A stretch of 64,000 bases of DNA from Phaeobacter piscinae. GTDB lineage: Bacteria; Pseudomonadota; Alphaproteobacteria; Rhodobacterales; Rhodobacteraceae. Below the pieces are notes generated by a model, which was given only the letters and a program-made list of their open reading frames with translations, was not told the origin of the DNA and searched no databases. The position numbers and the translations under genes were made by a program. Location: assembly GCF_002407245.1 (NCBI RefSeq), contig NZ_CP010681.1, forward strand, positions 2,480,001 through 2,544,000, written 5' to 3'. Below are positions 43,628-52,456 of this stretch, one piece after another. The first letter of the stretch is position 1; each line of letters starts with the position of its first letter.

Positions 43628-45286
43628 TCAGCTTGGGTCGCGCCAATGGTTCACGATGGGATAACGCCGGTCCAGCCAGAACGCACGCGGCGTCAGACGC
43701 GCACCGGGCGCAGACTGAAACCGCTTGTATTCGCTGATATAAATCAGGTGCTCCACACGTTTGGCATTCTCCCGCGAGAAGCCTGCCGCGACACAATCGG
43801 CAATCGACCCATCGCGGTCCACCAGGATCTCCAGCAGCGCATCCAGTTCCGGGTAATCCGGCAGGCTGTCGCTGTCCTTCTGATCGTCGCGCAGTTCGGC
43901 ACTGGGCGGTTTGTCGATCACATTCGGACGGATCACCTCGCCCTCCGGCCCCATCATCCAGTCACGGTGATTGGCGTTGCGCCAGCGGCAGGTCTCAAAC
44001 ACGCGGGTCTTATAGAGATCCTTGATCGGATTATAGCCCCCCGCCATATCGCCATAGATCGTCGCATAGCCCACGGCGACCTCGGATTTATTGCCGGTGG
44101 TCAGCAGCATCTCGCCAAATTTGTTCGACATTGCCATCAGCAGAAGGCCCCGCAGGCGGGACTGGATGTTTTCCTCCGTCAGCCCCGCGTCCAGACCGGC
44201 AAACAACGGCGCCAGCGTATTGGTGATGGCGGCGCGTCCCTCGGCAATCGGGACGTAATCGTAATGCACGCCCAGCGCCTTGGCCACGGCCTCAGCATCG
44301 TCAAGGGACTCTTGCGAGGTATATTCGGACGGCAGCATCACGCAGCGGACATTCTCCGCCCCCAAGGCATCAACTGCAATGGTGGCCACAATGGCGGAAT
44401 CCACCCCGCCTGAGAGACCCAGCAGCACCTTCTTGAAGCCGGTCTTGCGCATGTAATCGCGCAGCGACAGCGTCATGACGTGATAGTCCTGCTCCCACTC
44501 ATCCGGCAATGAGGCCTTGGGGCCGTCAACGGCGCGCCAACCCTCGGCAGTACGCTCCAGATCGAGATGCTGTATCGCCTCGTCAAAGACCGGCATCTGC
44601 AGCGCCAGCGCGCCGCCCGGGTTCAGCACAAAGGAGCCGCCATCGAAAACCTGATCGTCCTGCCCGCCCACCATGTTGAGGTAGATCACCGGCAAATCGG
44701 TTTCGACAGCGCGGGCCACCATGTGGTTGAACCGCACATCCATCTTGTTGCGAAAATAAGGCGACCCATTGGGGATCAGCAGGAACTCAGCGCCGGTTTC
44801 GGCCAAGGTCTCGGCCACATCCTCATACCAGCCATCCTCGCAAATCGGGCTGCCGATCCGGGTGTCGCCAACCGCATATGGCCCCCCCAGAGGGCCGGCA
44901 TCAAAGATCCGCACCTCGTCAAACACGGTGGCATTGGGCAGATGGTGCTTCAGCACCTGCGTGGTGATCTTGCCCCCCTTCAGGATCAGATAGGCGTTGA
45001 ACAATTTGCCATCCGCGACCCAAGGGCTGCCAATGGCGAGTGCCGGTCCATCGGCGCAATCGGCGGCCAACCGCTCAACCTCGGCGATGGCGGCCTGATG
45101 GAAAACCGGTTTTCGCACCAAGTCCTGCGTGTTGTAGCCGGTGATGAACATTTCCGGCAAAGCGACCAGATCCGCCCCGGCGTCACGGCCTGCGGCCCAG
45201 GCCTCGCGGGCCTTGTTTGCATTGCCCGCCAGATCCCCGACGGTGGGGTTCAATTGGGCCAGTGTCACGCGAAAACGATCAGCCAT
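43628..45286 (-). CDS. nadE: Glutamine-dependent NAD+ synthetase
   Basis: The protein has 552 residues. The N-terminal nitrilase-like glutaminase domain has the triad Glu45 (LPEMFITGY), Lys113 (LKHHLPN) and Cys149 (PICEDGWY). The synthetase domain has the SGGVDS PP-loop at 292-297. It converts deamido-NAD to NAD+ with ammonia from glutamine. nadD, the previous step, is in the same window at 26139. Transcribed alone; divergent from the MORN-repeat gene. Confidence 0.96.
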   Translation of the reverse strand: MADRFRVTLAQLNPTVGDLAGNANKAREAWAAGRDAGADLVALPEMFITGYNTQDLVRKPVFHQAAIAEVERLAADCADGPALAIGSPWVADGKLFNAYLILKGGKITTQVLKHHLPNATVFDEVRIFDAGPLGGPYAVGDTRIGSPICEDGWYEDVAETLAETGAEFLLIPNGSPYFRNKMDVRFNHMVARAVETDLPVIYLNMVGGQDDQVFDGGSFVLNPGGALALQMPVFDEAIQHLDLERTAEGWRAVDGPKASLPDEWEQDYHVMTLSLRDYMRKTGFKKVLLGLSGGVDSAIVATIAVDALGAENVRCVMLPSEYTSQESLDDAEAVAKALGVHYDYVPIAEGRAAITNTLAPLFAGLDAGLTEENIQSRLRGLLLMAMSNKFGEMLLTTGNKSEVAVGYATIYGDMAGGYNPIKDLYKTRVFETCRWRNANHRDWMMGPEGEVIRPNVIDKPPSAELRDDQKDSDSLPDYPELDALLEILVDRDGSIADCVAAGFSRENAKRVEHLIYISEYKRFQSAPGARLTPRAFWLDRRYPIVNHWRDPS

Positions 45287-45456
45287 CCTGCTTGCGTCCT
45301 TCGATAATCCTGCCTTCTGCCATTAAACAGATCGCGCCCCGAGGGAAAGACCACAGCGGCAAAAGACATTGCGACGGCGGCGGCTGTGGCATAGTTTCCT
45401 GTCAAACAGATCAACAGGCCCGCACCGCGGCTCTCCTTATGGCAAGCAGATATTCC

Positions 45457-46974
45457 ATGACCCGTTTCACCACCGCCGCTCTTTTGACCTCTGCCCTGGC
45501 GCTTGGCGCTGCCGGGGGTATCCGTCCGGCTCTGGCGCAGGACGATGGCAAGGTCCTGACCACACAGGACGAAATCGGCGGCATCTATGAGGGCACCTTT
45601 CGCGGCGGGTTGCAGCATGGCACCGGCACCTACACCCTGCCCAACGGCTATGAATATACCGGCGATTGGGTCGATGGTGAGGTGCGCGGACGCGGCGTGG
45701 CGCGTTTCCCCAACGGCTCCGTCTACGAGGGCGAATTCGCCAAGGGCAAACCGGAGGGCGTGGGCAAAATCACCTTTGCCGATGGCGGCACCTACGAGGG
45801 GGAGTGGTCAGACGGGGTGATCAACGGTCAGGGCGTCGCGGTCTATGCCAACGGCGCCCGCTACGAGGGCGGGTTTCGCGATGCCAAGCACCACGGCAAG
45901 GGCCTGATGCGCAACCCCGGCGGCTATCAATATGAGGGCGACTGGGTCGATGGCCTGAAGGATGGCACCGGCAAGATCACATACCCCGACGGCGCCACCT
46001 ACGAGGGCGACATCCGCAACGGCCAACTGGCGGGCACCGGCAAGCTGATTATGCCCGACGGTCTGATCTATGAGGGCGACTGGGCTGCGAACCAGATGGA
46101 TGGCACCGGGGTGCTGACCCAGCCCAATGGCGACATCTACGAAGGCCCGCTGGTGGCCGGGCGCCGTCAGGGTGAGGGCAAGCAGATCCATGCCAATGGC
46201 GATGTCTATATCGGCAATTTCGAGGATGACCTGCGCCACGGCGAGGGCACCTTCACCAAGACCGACGGCTATGTCTACACCGGCGAATGGCTGGCGGGAC
46301 AGATCGAAGGCAAGGGCCGCGTCACCTATCCCGACGGTTCGGTTTACGAAGGTCAGTTCCGTGATGATCTCGCGGATGGGGTCGGGAAAATCACCTATCC
46401 AGATGGCTCCACCTACGAAGGCGACTGGGTGGCCGGCGTGATTGAAGGCACCGGCACCACCACCTACCCCAACGGGTTGGTCTATACCGGCGAGTTCAAG
46501 AACGCGAAGAACCACGGTCAGGGCGTGATGACATATCCCGACGGCTACCGCTACGAAGGCGGCTGGAAAGACGGCCAACGCCACGGTGATGCGGTCGTCA
46601 CCTACCCTGACGGCTCGGTCTACACCGGCAGTTTCGCCAACAGCCAGCGTCATGGCACCGGCAAGATCGTGATGACCGATGGCTTCAGCTATGAGGGCGA
46701 CTGGACTGAGGGCAAGATCAGCGGCAAGGGCGTGGCCACCTATGCCAATGGCGACGTCTATGAGGGCAGCTTCCTCAACTCCAAACGGCAAGGGCCCGGC
46801 GTGATGCGTTACGCCAGCGGTCAGGAGGCCGAAGGCACCTGGGAAAACGGTGCCCTGAAAACCACCGGCGGCGCCACGCAGGCCAGTGAGGACGCTGCCA
46901 GCGACGATCAGGCCGCCGAAGATCAGGCCAGCGACAGTGCAACTTCCGAAGCCGGTGACGGTGCCAGCAACTGA
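45457..46974 (+). CDS. Secreted MORN-repeat protein
   Basis: The protein has 505 residues. A signal peptide (AALLTSALALGAAGGIRPALA) precedes 18 consecutive 23-residue MORN repeats (consensus YEGDW-DG---G-G---YPDG--), from about residue 44 to 457, plus half a repeat, then a low-complexity Ala/Asp/Glu tail. MORN repeats are beta-hairpin arrays best known from eukaryotic membrane-associated proteins; in bacteria the role is mostly unknown. Here the signal peptide places it in the periplasm or outside. The ATG at 45457 begins the signal peptide; an in-frame ATG at 45439 is possible. Lipid or cell-wall binding is a guess. Confidence 0.9.
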   Translation: MTRFTTAALLTSALALGAAGGIRPALAQDDGKVLTTQDEIGGIYEGTFRGGLQHGTGTYTLPNGYEYTGDWVDGEVRGRGVARFPNGSVYEGEFAKGKPEGVGKITFADGGTYEGEWSDGVINGQGVAVYANGARYEGGFRDAKHHGKGLMRNPGGYQYEGDWVDGLKDGTGKITYPDGATYEGDIRNGQLAGTGKLIMPDGLIYEGDWAANQMDGTGVLTQPNGDIYEGPLVAGRRQGEGKQIHANGDVYIGNFEDDLRHGEGTFTKTDGYVYTGEWLAGQIEGKGRVTYPDGSVYEGQFRDDLADGVGKITYPDGSTYEGDWVAGVIEGTGTTTYPNGLVYTGEFKNAKNHGQGVMTYPDGYRYEGGWKDGQRHGDAVVTYPDGSVYTGSFANSQRHGTGKIVMTDGFSYEGDWTEGKISGKGVATYANGDVYEGSFLNSKRQGPGVMRYASGQEAEGTWENGALKTTGGATQASEDAASDDQAAEDQASDSATSEAGDGASN

Positions 46975-47099
46975 TCCGAGGGGTCGTTTCTGATTTGGCC
47001 CCCTCTGACATGGGCGCATGGGCGACAGTCGCAAGCTTTGGCCCTGTGCAGATAAATTCTGTCTTCCCATTCGTCATTGGCTCTGTATAACTCTGCGTC

Positions 47100-47186
47100 A
47101 TGACCATGCGTGCAGATATCCTTCGCTCCGCCACCGCGTTTCGCGGTGCAGATCTGCGCGCCCTACTGATCCTAATCCGCCTCTGA
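47100..47186 (+). CDS. Leucine-rich leader peptide of leuA (leuL-like)
   Basis: The frame encodes 28 residues, MTMRADILRSATAFRGADL followed by RALLILIRL. Leu occurs at positions 8, 19, 22, 23, 25 and 28, five of them in the last ten codons. Two of these are CTA, a codon that is rare in this GC-rich genome. This is the layout of an amino-acid attenuation leader. Its stop overlaps the left arm of a 10-bp stem (47180-47189 with 47206-47215). A second ATG at 47106 is an alternative start. The peptide itself probably has no function beyond sensing charged tRNA-Leu. Confidence 0.75.
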   Translation: MTMRADILRSATAFRGADLRALLILIRL

Positions 47187-47215
47187 GCGTGCCATCCGGC
47201 GCGCCCGCTCAGAGG
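47132..47215 (+). promoter_or_regulatory. leuA attenuator region with alternative hairpins
   Basis: The region holds a 7-bp hairpin (47132-47138 with 47142-47148), a 10-nt palindrome GCAGATCTGC (47148-47157), a possible long-range pairing of CGCGCC (47157-47162) with GGCGCG (47198-47203), and a 10-bp stem CCTCTGAGCG / CGCTCAGAGG (47180-47189 with 47206-47215). The last stem has no U tract; its right arm covers the Shine-Dalgarno region of the next mini-ORF. Control of translation initiation, not termination, is inferred. Confidence 0.6.
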
Positions 47216-47222
47216 AGAAGGC

Positions 47223-47273
47223 ATGCGCGCCAAGGATTGGATTTTAGGACAGACAAGAAAGATACCGACATGA
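47223..47273 (+). CDS. Mini-ORF translationally coupled to leuA
   Basis: The frame encodes 16 residues (MRAKDWILGQTRKIPT). AGGAGAAGG just before its ATG is a strong ribosome-binding site, and its TGA (47271-47273) overlaps the leuA ATG (47270) as ATGA. leuA itself has only a poor ribosome-binding site, so ribosomes may reach leuA through this mini-ORF. No similarity is recognised. Confidence 0.5.
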   Translation: MRAKDWILGQTRKIPT

Positions 47274-48841
47274 CGACTGCAGCTGACAAAGATCGCGTTT
47301 TGATCTTCGACACCACCCTGCGCGATGGCGAGCAGAGCCCCGGCGCAACCATGACCCATGACGAAAAGCTTGAGATTGCCGAGCTGCTTGACGATATGGG
47401 CGTGGACATCATCGAAGCGGGCTTCCCCATTGCTTCCGAAGGTGACTTCAAAGCCGTGAGCGAGATTGCAGAACGCTCCAAAAACTCCCGGATCTGCGGC
47501 CTGGCACGCGCCAATTTCAAAGATATCGACCGCTGTGCCGAAGCGGTGAAACGCGCCGCCCAGCCGCGCATCCACACCTTTATCGGTACCTCGCCCCTGC
47601 ACCGCGCCATCCCCAACCTCACCAAGGATGAGATGGCCGAGAAGATCCACGAGACGGTCACCCATGCCCGCAACCTGGTGGACAATGTGCAGTGGTCGCC
47701 GATGGATGCGACGCGCACCGAATGGGATTACCTCTGCCGGGTGATCGAGATTGCGATCAAGGCAGGCGCCACCACCATCAATATCCCCGATACCGTGGGC
47801 TATACCGCCCCGGTCGAAAGCGCCGATCTGATCAAGCGCCTGATCGAAACCGTACCGGGTGCCGATGACGTGATCTTTGCCACCCATTGTCACAACGACC
47901 TTGGCATGGCGACGGCCAACTCGCTGGCGGCGGTAGCGGGCGGTGCGCGGCAGATCGAATGCACCATCAATGGTCTGGGCGAACGCGCTGGCAATACCGC
48001 GCTGGAAGAGGTCGTCATGGCACTGAAGGTGCGCAACGACATCATGCCCTTCACCACTGGCATCGACACCCAGAAGATCATGCATATATCCCGCCGGGTC
48101 TCCACGGTTTCCGGCTTTGTCGTGCAGCCGAACAAGGCGATTGTTGGCAAAAACGCCTTTGCCCATGAAAGCGGCATCCATCAGGATGGCATGCTGAAGA
48201 ACAAGGAAACCTTTGAGATCATGCGGCCCGAAGATGTGGGCATTGCCGGCACCTCCCTGCCCTTGGGCAAACACTCCGGCCGTGCAGCCTTGCGCGACAA
48301 GCTGAGCCAGCTCGGCTTTGAGGTGGGCGACAACCAGCTGAAGGATCTCTTTGTCCGTTTCAAGGAACTCGCCGACCGCAAAAAAGAGGTGTTCGACGAC
48401 GACATCATCGCCCTGATGCGCACCAGCGGCGATGAGGATGATCACCTCAAACTGGTCTCTATGAAGGTGGTCTGCGGCACCGGCGGCCCGGCTGAGGCAA
48501 CCCTTGAGATGGAAGTCGAAGGCAAGGATGTGTCTGAGACCGCAGAAGGCGACGGCCCGGTTGATGCAGCCTTCAGGGCGATCCGCAAAATCCATCCGAA
48601 CTCGGCGCATCTGCAGCTCTATCAGGTCCATGCGGTGACCGAAGGCACCGATGCGCAGGCCACGGTCTCTGTCCGGCTGGAAGAAAACGGCGTGATCGCC
48701 ACCGGCGAAAGCGCCAACACCGACACGGTTGTCGCCTCTGCCGCAGCCTATATCGGCGCACTGAACCGTCTGATCATCCGCCGCGACAAGATGGGCGCAG
48801 GCGCCGACACGCGTGAGATTTCCTACAAGGATATCACCTAA
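47270..48841 (+). CDS. leuA: 2-isopropylmalate synthase
   Basis: The protein has 523 residues. IFDTTLRDGEQSPGATMT is the HMGL-like N-terminal motif that binds divalent metal and ketoacid, HCHNDLGMATANS holds the metal-binding His pair, and the C-terminal LeuA regulatory domain follows (roughly 390-523). It condenses 2-ketoisovalerate with acetyl-CoA, the first step of leucine synthesis, and is normally feedback-inhibited by leucine. The start at 47270 follows the mini-ORF by ATGA. A leucine-rich leader peptide lies at 47100. A strong terminator follows at 48869. Confidence 0.96.
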   Translation: MTTAADKDRVLIFDTTLRDGEQSPGATMTHDEKLEIAELLDDMGVDIIEAGFPIASEGDFKAVSEIAERSKNSRICGLARANFKDIDRCAEAVKRAAQPRIHTFIGTSPLHRAIPNLTKDEMAEKIHETVTHARNLVDNVQWSPMDATRTEWDYLCRVIEIAIKAGATTINIPDTVGYTAPVESADLIKRLIETVPGADDVIFATHCHNDLGMATANSLAAVAGGARQIECTINGLGERAGNTALEEVVMALKVRNDIMPFTTGIDTQKIMHISRRVSTVSGFVVQPNKAIVGKNAFAHESGIHQDGMLKNKETFEIMRPEDVGIAGTSLPLGKHSGRAALRDKLSQLGFEVGDNQLKDLFVRFKELADRKKEVFDDDIIALMRTSGDEDDHLKLVSMKVVCGTGGPAEATLEMEVEGKDVSETAEGDGPVDAAFRAIRKIHPNSAHLQLYQVHAVTEGTDAQATVSVRLEENGVIATGESANTDTVVASAAAYIGALNRLIIRRDKMGAGADTREISYKDIT

Positions 48842-48868
48842 GTCAGCACCTACCTCTGTATTATTCTC

Positions 48869-48896
48869 GCCCCCGCTGCAGCAGTGCAGCGGGGGC
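48869..48896 (+). terminator. Strong hairpin after leuA
   Basis: A 12-bp perfect stem (48869-48880 with 48885-48896) and a 4-nt loop 28 bp after leuA. The U tract is weak (TCATCTAT), so it may act as a terminator or mRNA 3'-end stabiliser. Confidence 0.7.
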
Positions 48897-48960
48897 TCAT
48901 CTATCGTTAAGCACGTTCAGGTAGACTGCAGGTGATCTTTTCCAAAAGCACGGCGGAGCA

Positions 48961-50376
48961 ATGCAGTCCACACCGAATTTCGCTGCACCTTCTGTTCGCA
49001 CAGTCATACAGCCACTCCTGGACCGAAAAGACTATCATAACGCTCTTATCGCGTTGCGCCCACTCGTGTCAGAGGACGCTCCGGACCCGGAAGTACTGGA
49101 TCTTGTCGCGGATTGTTATTTTGGCCTGGATCAGCCGACAACTGGCATTCAAGTTTTGGAAGCTATCGTAAGCACCTGGCCGGATAACAAGGCCGCTCTT
49201 GGAAAACTGGGCGCGAGGCATCTCCAGATTGGCAGCAAAGAACGCGCAGCTGAAGCCCTTCGCAGCTACCTTGCGATGGACCCCGACTCTGTCACCGCAC
49301 TTGCAACGCTTCACCTTGCCGCGCCCTTCGGCGCCGAAAGCCCTTATGCACGCCACCTCAGATCTCTGTTGGAGACCCCGCTTCTGACCGAAGCAGAGAA
49401 GGCCACTGCGAACAATACCCTTGGTCGAATCGCAGCCAAAGCCGGTTCTCCAAAGGAAGCCATCGGCTATTTCGAACAAAGCAAGAGCTGGATGAACGGC
49501 ACCTATGTTCCAGAGATCGAAGAGCAGGAAATCTCAGACCAGATTTCGCGGTACCTACCCAAAAATCTTCTGTCTGTTCAGCAGACGGATCAATACCCCG
49601 TGCCAGTCTTCCTAACAGGGTTGCCGCGCTCAGGCACAACATTGCTTGAAAACATGCTGATCCAGCATCCACGGGCCACCACCATCGGTGAAAGCAAAGG
49701 CCTGCTCAGGAGCATGAATGCCGTCACACAGCCTGTGCAGCAACCTGAGATTCCGTTCGACAAATGGCGATGGTGCGACGAGGTCAGTCAGGAACTGGCG
49801 CACGCTGGCAGGCGCTGTTATCTCGACCACTTTCCCGCCAACTACGATAACTGCGCGAAAGTCTGCATCGACAAGTTGCCTCAAAACCACTTCGAATTTG
49901 GGTTTGCGCATCTCATCCTGCCGGAGTCACGGTTTATTTTTATGATGCGACATCCGCTCGACGTGGGCCTGTCACTGTTGTCTAACAACTTCAGCGGAGG
50001 CCACAGCTATTCCAAACGTCAGGAATGGATCGGTCATCGAATTCGCTGTGCCTACACCTCTGTCGATGACTACGCACAAAAGCTGCCCGGGCGTATAAGG
50101 TTTCAATCATATCGCAAACTGGTGGACCAACCTGAAAAGCAGTTGAGAGCAATTCTCACTCATCTTGATTTGGATTGGGATCCCGCCTGCCTGTTCCCGG
50201 AGGATGGCGAAAGACTGATCCAAACCGCATCGATCAATCAAATTCCAAAGGGGCTTAATCGCTCCGGCTTGGACAAATGGCGCCCCTACGAACGCGAACT
50301 CGCGCCGCTGATCGAGGCGCTCGGCGGGTGGGACTGGATCAATGACTGGCAGACGCGCGACGCGGAAACCGCCTAG
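48961..50376 (+). CDS. TPR-sulfotransferase fusion protein
   Basis: The protein has 471 residues. The N-terminal 180 or so residues are helical with TPR-like pairs (YHNALIALRPLVSEDAPDPEV, TGIQVLEAIVSTWPDNKAALG, AAEALRSYLAMDPDSVTAL). A sulfotransferase domain follows: LTGLPRSGTT near 218-226 is the 5'-phosphosulfate loop and RHPLDVGLS at 330-338 the 3'-phosphate motif for PAPS. It transfers sulfate from PAPS to an unknown acceptor, often a polysaccharide, lipid or protein tyrosine. No signal peptide. The codon and base usage looks less GC-rich than that of leuA and rlmJ on either side, suggesting acquisition. Confidence 0.88.
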   Translation: MQSTPNFAAPSVRTVIQPLLDRKDYHNALIALRPLVSEDAPDPEVLDLVADCYFGLDQPTTGIQVLEAIVSTWPDNKAALGKLGARHLQIGSKERAAEALRSYLAMDPDSVTALATLHLAAPFGAESPYARHLRSLLETPLLTEAEKATANNTLGRIAAKAGSPKEAIGYFEQSKSWMNGTYVPEIEEQEISDQISRYLPKNLLSVQQTDQYPVPVFLTGLPRSGTTLLENMLIQHPRATTIGESKGLLRSMNAVTQPVQQPEIPFDKWRWCDEVSQELAHAGRRCYLDHFPANYDNCAKVCIDKLPQNHFEFGFAHLILPESRFIFMMRHPLDVGLSLLSNNFSGGHSYSKRQEWIGHRIRCAYTSVDDYAQKLPGRIRFQSYRKLVDQPEKQLRAILTHLDLDWDPACLFPEDGERLIQTASINQIPKGLNRSGLDKWRPYERELAPLIEALGGWDWINDWQTRDAETA

Positions 50377-50382
50377 ATACAC

Positions 50383-51183
50383 TTACCCCAGCTTTGCGAA
50401 CAGCCTTGTCAGCCGCTGTGCCTCATCCGCGGTGCCGTAGGGGGCATTCACGATGAACATGCCGGAGCCGACCATACGGTGGCCCTCGCGGGCGGGCGGA
50501 AACCGCACCTCGTGGCGCAGCGCACCCGGCAGGTTTTGGGCCGCTAGTGCGGTCAGCATCGGCTTATGGGTCCCATCGGTCAGGATCGGGTACCACAGCG
50601 CAATCACCCCGACGTTCCATTTGCGGTGCAGCTTGGCGATATGGCCGGGGATCTGTGCATAGTCGCGTTTCACCTCATAGCTCGGGTCAATCAGCATCAG
50701 CCCACGGCGCGGGGTTGGCGGCGCCAGTGATTGCGCCAGCTCGAACCCATCCTGCTGATGCACATGAACGCGCCGTCCCAGCCCATGCGGCCAAAGCGCC
50801 TCCCGCAGAGCCGCGTTCTCCCGCGGGTGCAGCTCTGCGAAATGCAGACTGTCCTCTGCCCGCAGGAGATGCGCTGCAATCAGGGGTGAGCCGGGATAGG
50901 CGTTCCCGCCAGCGGCGCTGCGGGTTCGGGTGATGGCCTCTGCCAGCGGATGGTCCACATCCAGCATCGCCCCGTCCAGCAGGCGGTTGATCCCTGCCGC
51001 GGCCTCTCCGGTCTTCACCGCCTCTGCGGCGTCCAGCTGATAGAGGCCACGCCCTGCGTGGGTCTCCATATAGCTGAGCGGTTTGTCCTTCTGGGTCAGA
51101 TAGGCCAGCATTCGCGCCAGCAGCGCATGTTTTTGAACATCGGCCAGATTTCCGGCGTGGTAGATATGTTGATATGACAGCAT
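50383..51183 (-). CDS. rlmJ: 23S rRNA (adenine(2030)-N6)-methyltransferase RlmJ
   Basis: The protein has 266 residues. The N-terminus MLSYQHIYHAGNLADVQKHALL is diagnostic of RlmJ. METHAGRGLYQL is the SAM-binding motif and LIDPSYE the catalytic motif IV (E. coli has DPPYE). It methylates A2030 of 23S rRNA in the cytoplasm. Stops of this gene and the sulfotransferase gene lie only 6 bp apart. Confidence 0.94.
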   Translation of the reverse strand: MLSYQHIYHAGNLADVQKHALLARMLAYLTQKDKPLSYMETHAGRGLYQLDAAEAVKTGEAAAGINRLLDGAMLDVDHPLAEAITRTRSAAGGNAYPGSPLIAAHLLRAEDSLHFAELHPRENAALREALWPHGLGRRVHVHQQDGFELAQSLAPPTPRRGLMLIDPSYEVKRDYAQIPGHIAKLHRKWNVGVIALWYPILTDGTHKPMLTALAAQNLPGALRHEVRFPPAREGHRMVGSGMFIVNAPYGTADEAQRLTRLFAKLG

Positions 51184-51255
51184 CCCTGCCCTCTAGCGCC
51201 AAACCGCCCCGGACAAAAGCCCCTTGCCACAGCGGAGTGCGTTGGATCCGACGGC

Positions 51256-52326
51256 TCAGACCGCTGGCATCTGCTGTGTTGCACAGTGAATGCCGCCGCC
51301 CAATTCGCCCAGCGGGTCCACGTCCAGCGTGACAATCTCCCGTCCCGGATAATGCCGCGCCAGCGCCTCCCGCGCGATCTCATCGGTGTCGCGATCCCCG
51401 AATTCCGCCGCAATCACCGCGCCGTTACAGACGTAGAAATTGGCGTAGGAGGCGACAAAGTCGTAGCTGTTGACCCGGCGGATATGTGGTTCGGGGATAA
51501 CCTCCACCGCCAGTCCCGCCGCTATCAACCGGTCATGCGTATCCAACGCGGCCATATGGAACGGATCGGCCCTATCAGGGGTATCAGGCAGGTTCATAAG
51601 AACACGCCCCGGCCCGGTGTACCGTGCGAGGCTATCAATATGATAGTCGGTGATGTCCTCGCCCCGGACCCCCTTCCCCCAGATCATCCGATCGGCACCA
51701 TACGCGTCCAGCAATCGCTGTTCTATCTGGGCGCGCGACAGGCCGGGATTGCGGTTCTTATTCACCCAGCTGCTTTCATGCGCCATCAGCAGCCCGTGCC
51801 CATCCTGTTCTACGCCGCCTGCCTCGCCCCGCAAACCAGTTGTCAACAGCGGCAGCCCCAAACGCTCAGCCACCCGTTCTGCGACCTGGCTGTCCCGCCG
51901 GTTGACCTGCTTTTCACCCCAGCCATTAAATTGGATATGGCTGATGGCCATGCGGCCTGCGCCATCAACGACAAAAATAGGCCCGGAATCGCGGCACCAC
52001 AGATCCTCGGTCGGGATATCCCACAGCTCAACATCTGCAGACAACTTGGCGCGCGCCCGGGCATGGTCCGCTGCCGCCGCAAGCACTGTGACAGGTTCAA
52101 AAGCCGCAATCGCATTTGCGATATCTGCAATCGTCTGCTGTGCCATGTCGAGGAACACGGGATCGGGATGGACCTTCCGGCTGACCGGCCATTGCATGAA
52201 GCTGCGCTGGTGTGGCGCCTCCTCCGGTGGAACAAAAAATCCCGACCCGGCAATTGCGTTTGGTCCCGTGATCAGATTTGCCATGCCGACAGCCCCACCA
52301 GCCAGTAAGAAATTCCGCCGCTTCAT
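51256..52326 (-). CDS. Agmatine deiminase family protein with Tat-type signal
   Basis: The protein has 356 residues. MKRRNFLLAGGAVGMANLITG looks like a twin-arginine signal peptide. The catalytic core fits the porphyromonas-type peptidyl-arginine/agmatine deiminase (PPAD) fold: WCRDSGPIFVVD, GEDITDYHIDSLARY and the nucleophile Cys348 in GGGIHCATQQ. It should hydrolyse agmatine or a similar guanidino compound to a ureido product and ammonia. Export is unusual because most agmatine deiminases are cytoplasmic. It is divergent from mreB. Confidence 0.88.
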   Translation of the reverse strand: MKRRNFLLAGGAVGMANLITGPNAIAGSGFFVPPEEAPHQRSFMQWPVSRKVHPDPVFLDMAQQTIADIANAIAAFEPVTVLAAAADHARARAKLSADVELWDIPTEDLWCRDSGPIFVVDGAGRMAISHIQFNGWGEKQVNRRDSQVAERVAERLGLPLLTTGLRGEAGGVEQDGHGLLMAHESSWVNKNRNPGLSRAQIEQRLLDAYGADRMIWGKGVRGEDITDYHIDSLARYTGPGRVLMNLPDTPDRADPFHMAALDTHDRLIAAGLAVEVIPEPHIRRVNSYDFVASYANFYVCNGAVIAAEFGDRDTDEIAREALARHYPGREIVTLDVDPLGELGGGIHCATQQMPAV

Positions 52327-52456
52327 CGCCGTTCCCTCCGTCGATCACACGCCCGTTATGAAGAAGTTTATCAAGCCCGTCCAAACAAGAGAAGCGACGC
52401 ATTCCCCCTGCCGGTGGGATCCTGACTCGACCTTTCCCAAGGGGCACCCTTGCGGT

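Noticed and set aside
43545..43640. Repeated CCTTGCCTCAG near the nadE end
   Set aside because: Two short imperfect copies only, with no wider structure.
45808..47070. 420-codon frame opposite the MORN gene
   Set aside because: It is a periodic mirror of the MORN repeats, so its repeated pattern is an artefact.
46775..48631. 618-codon frame opposite leuA
   Set aside because: Complete overlap with leuA; no recognisable motifs.
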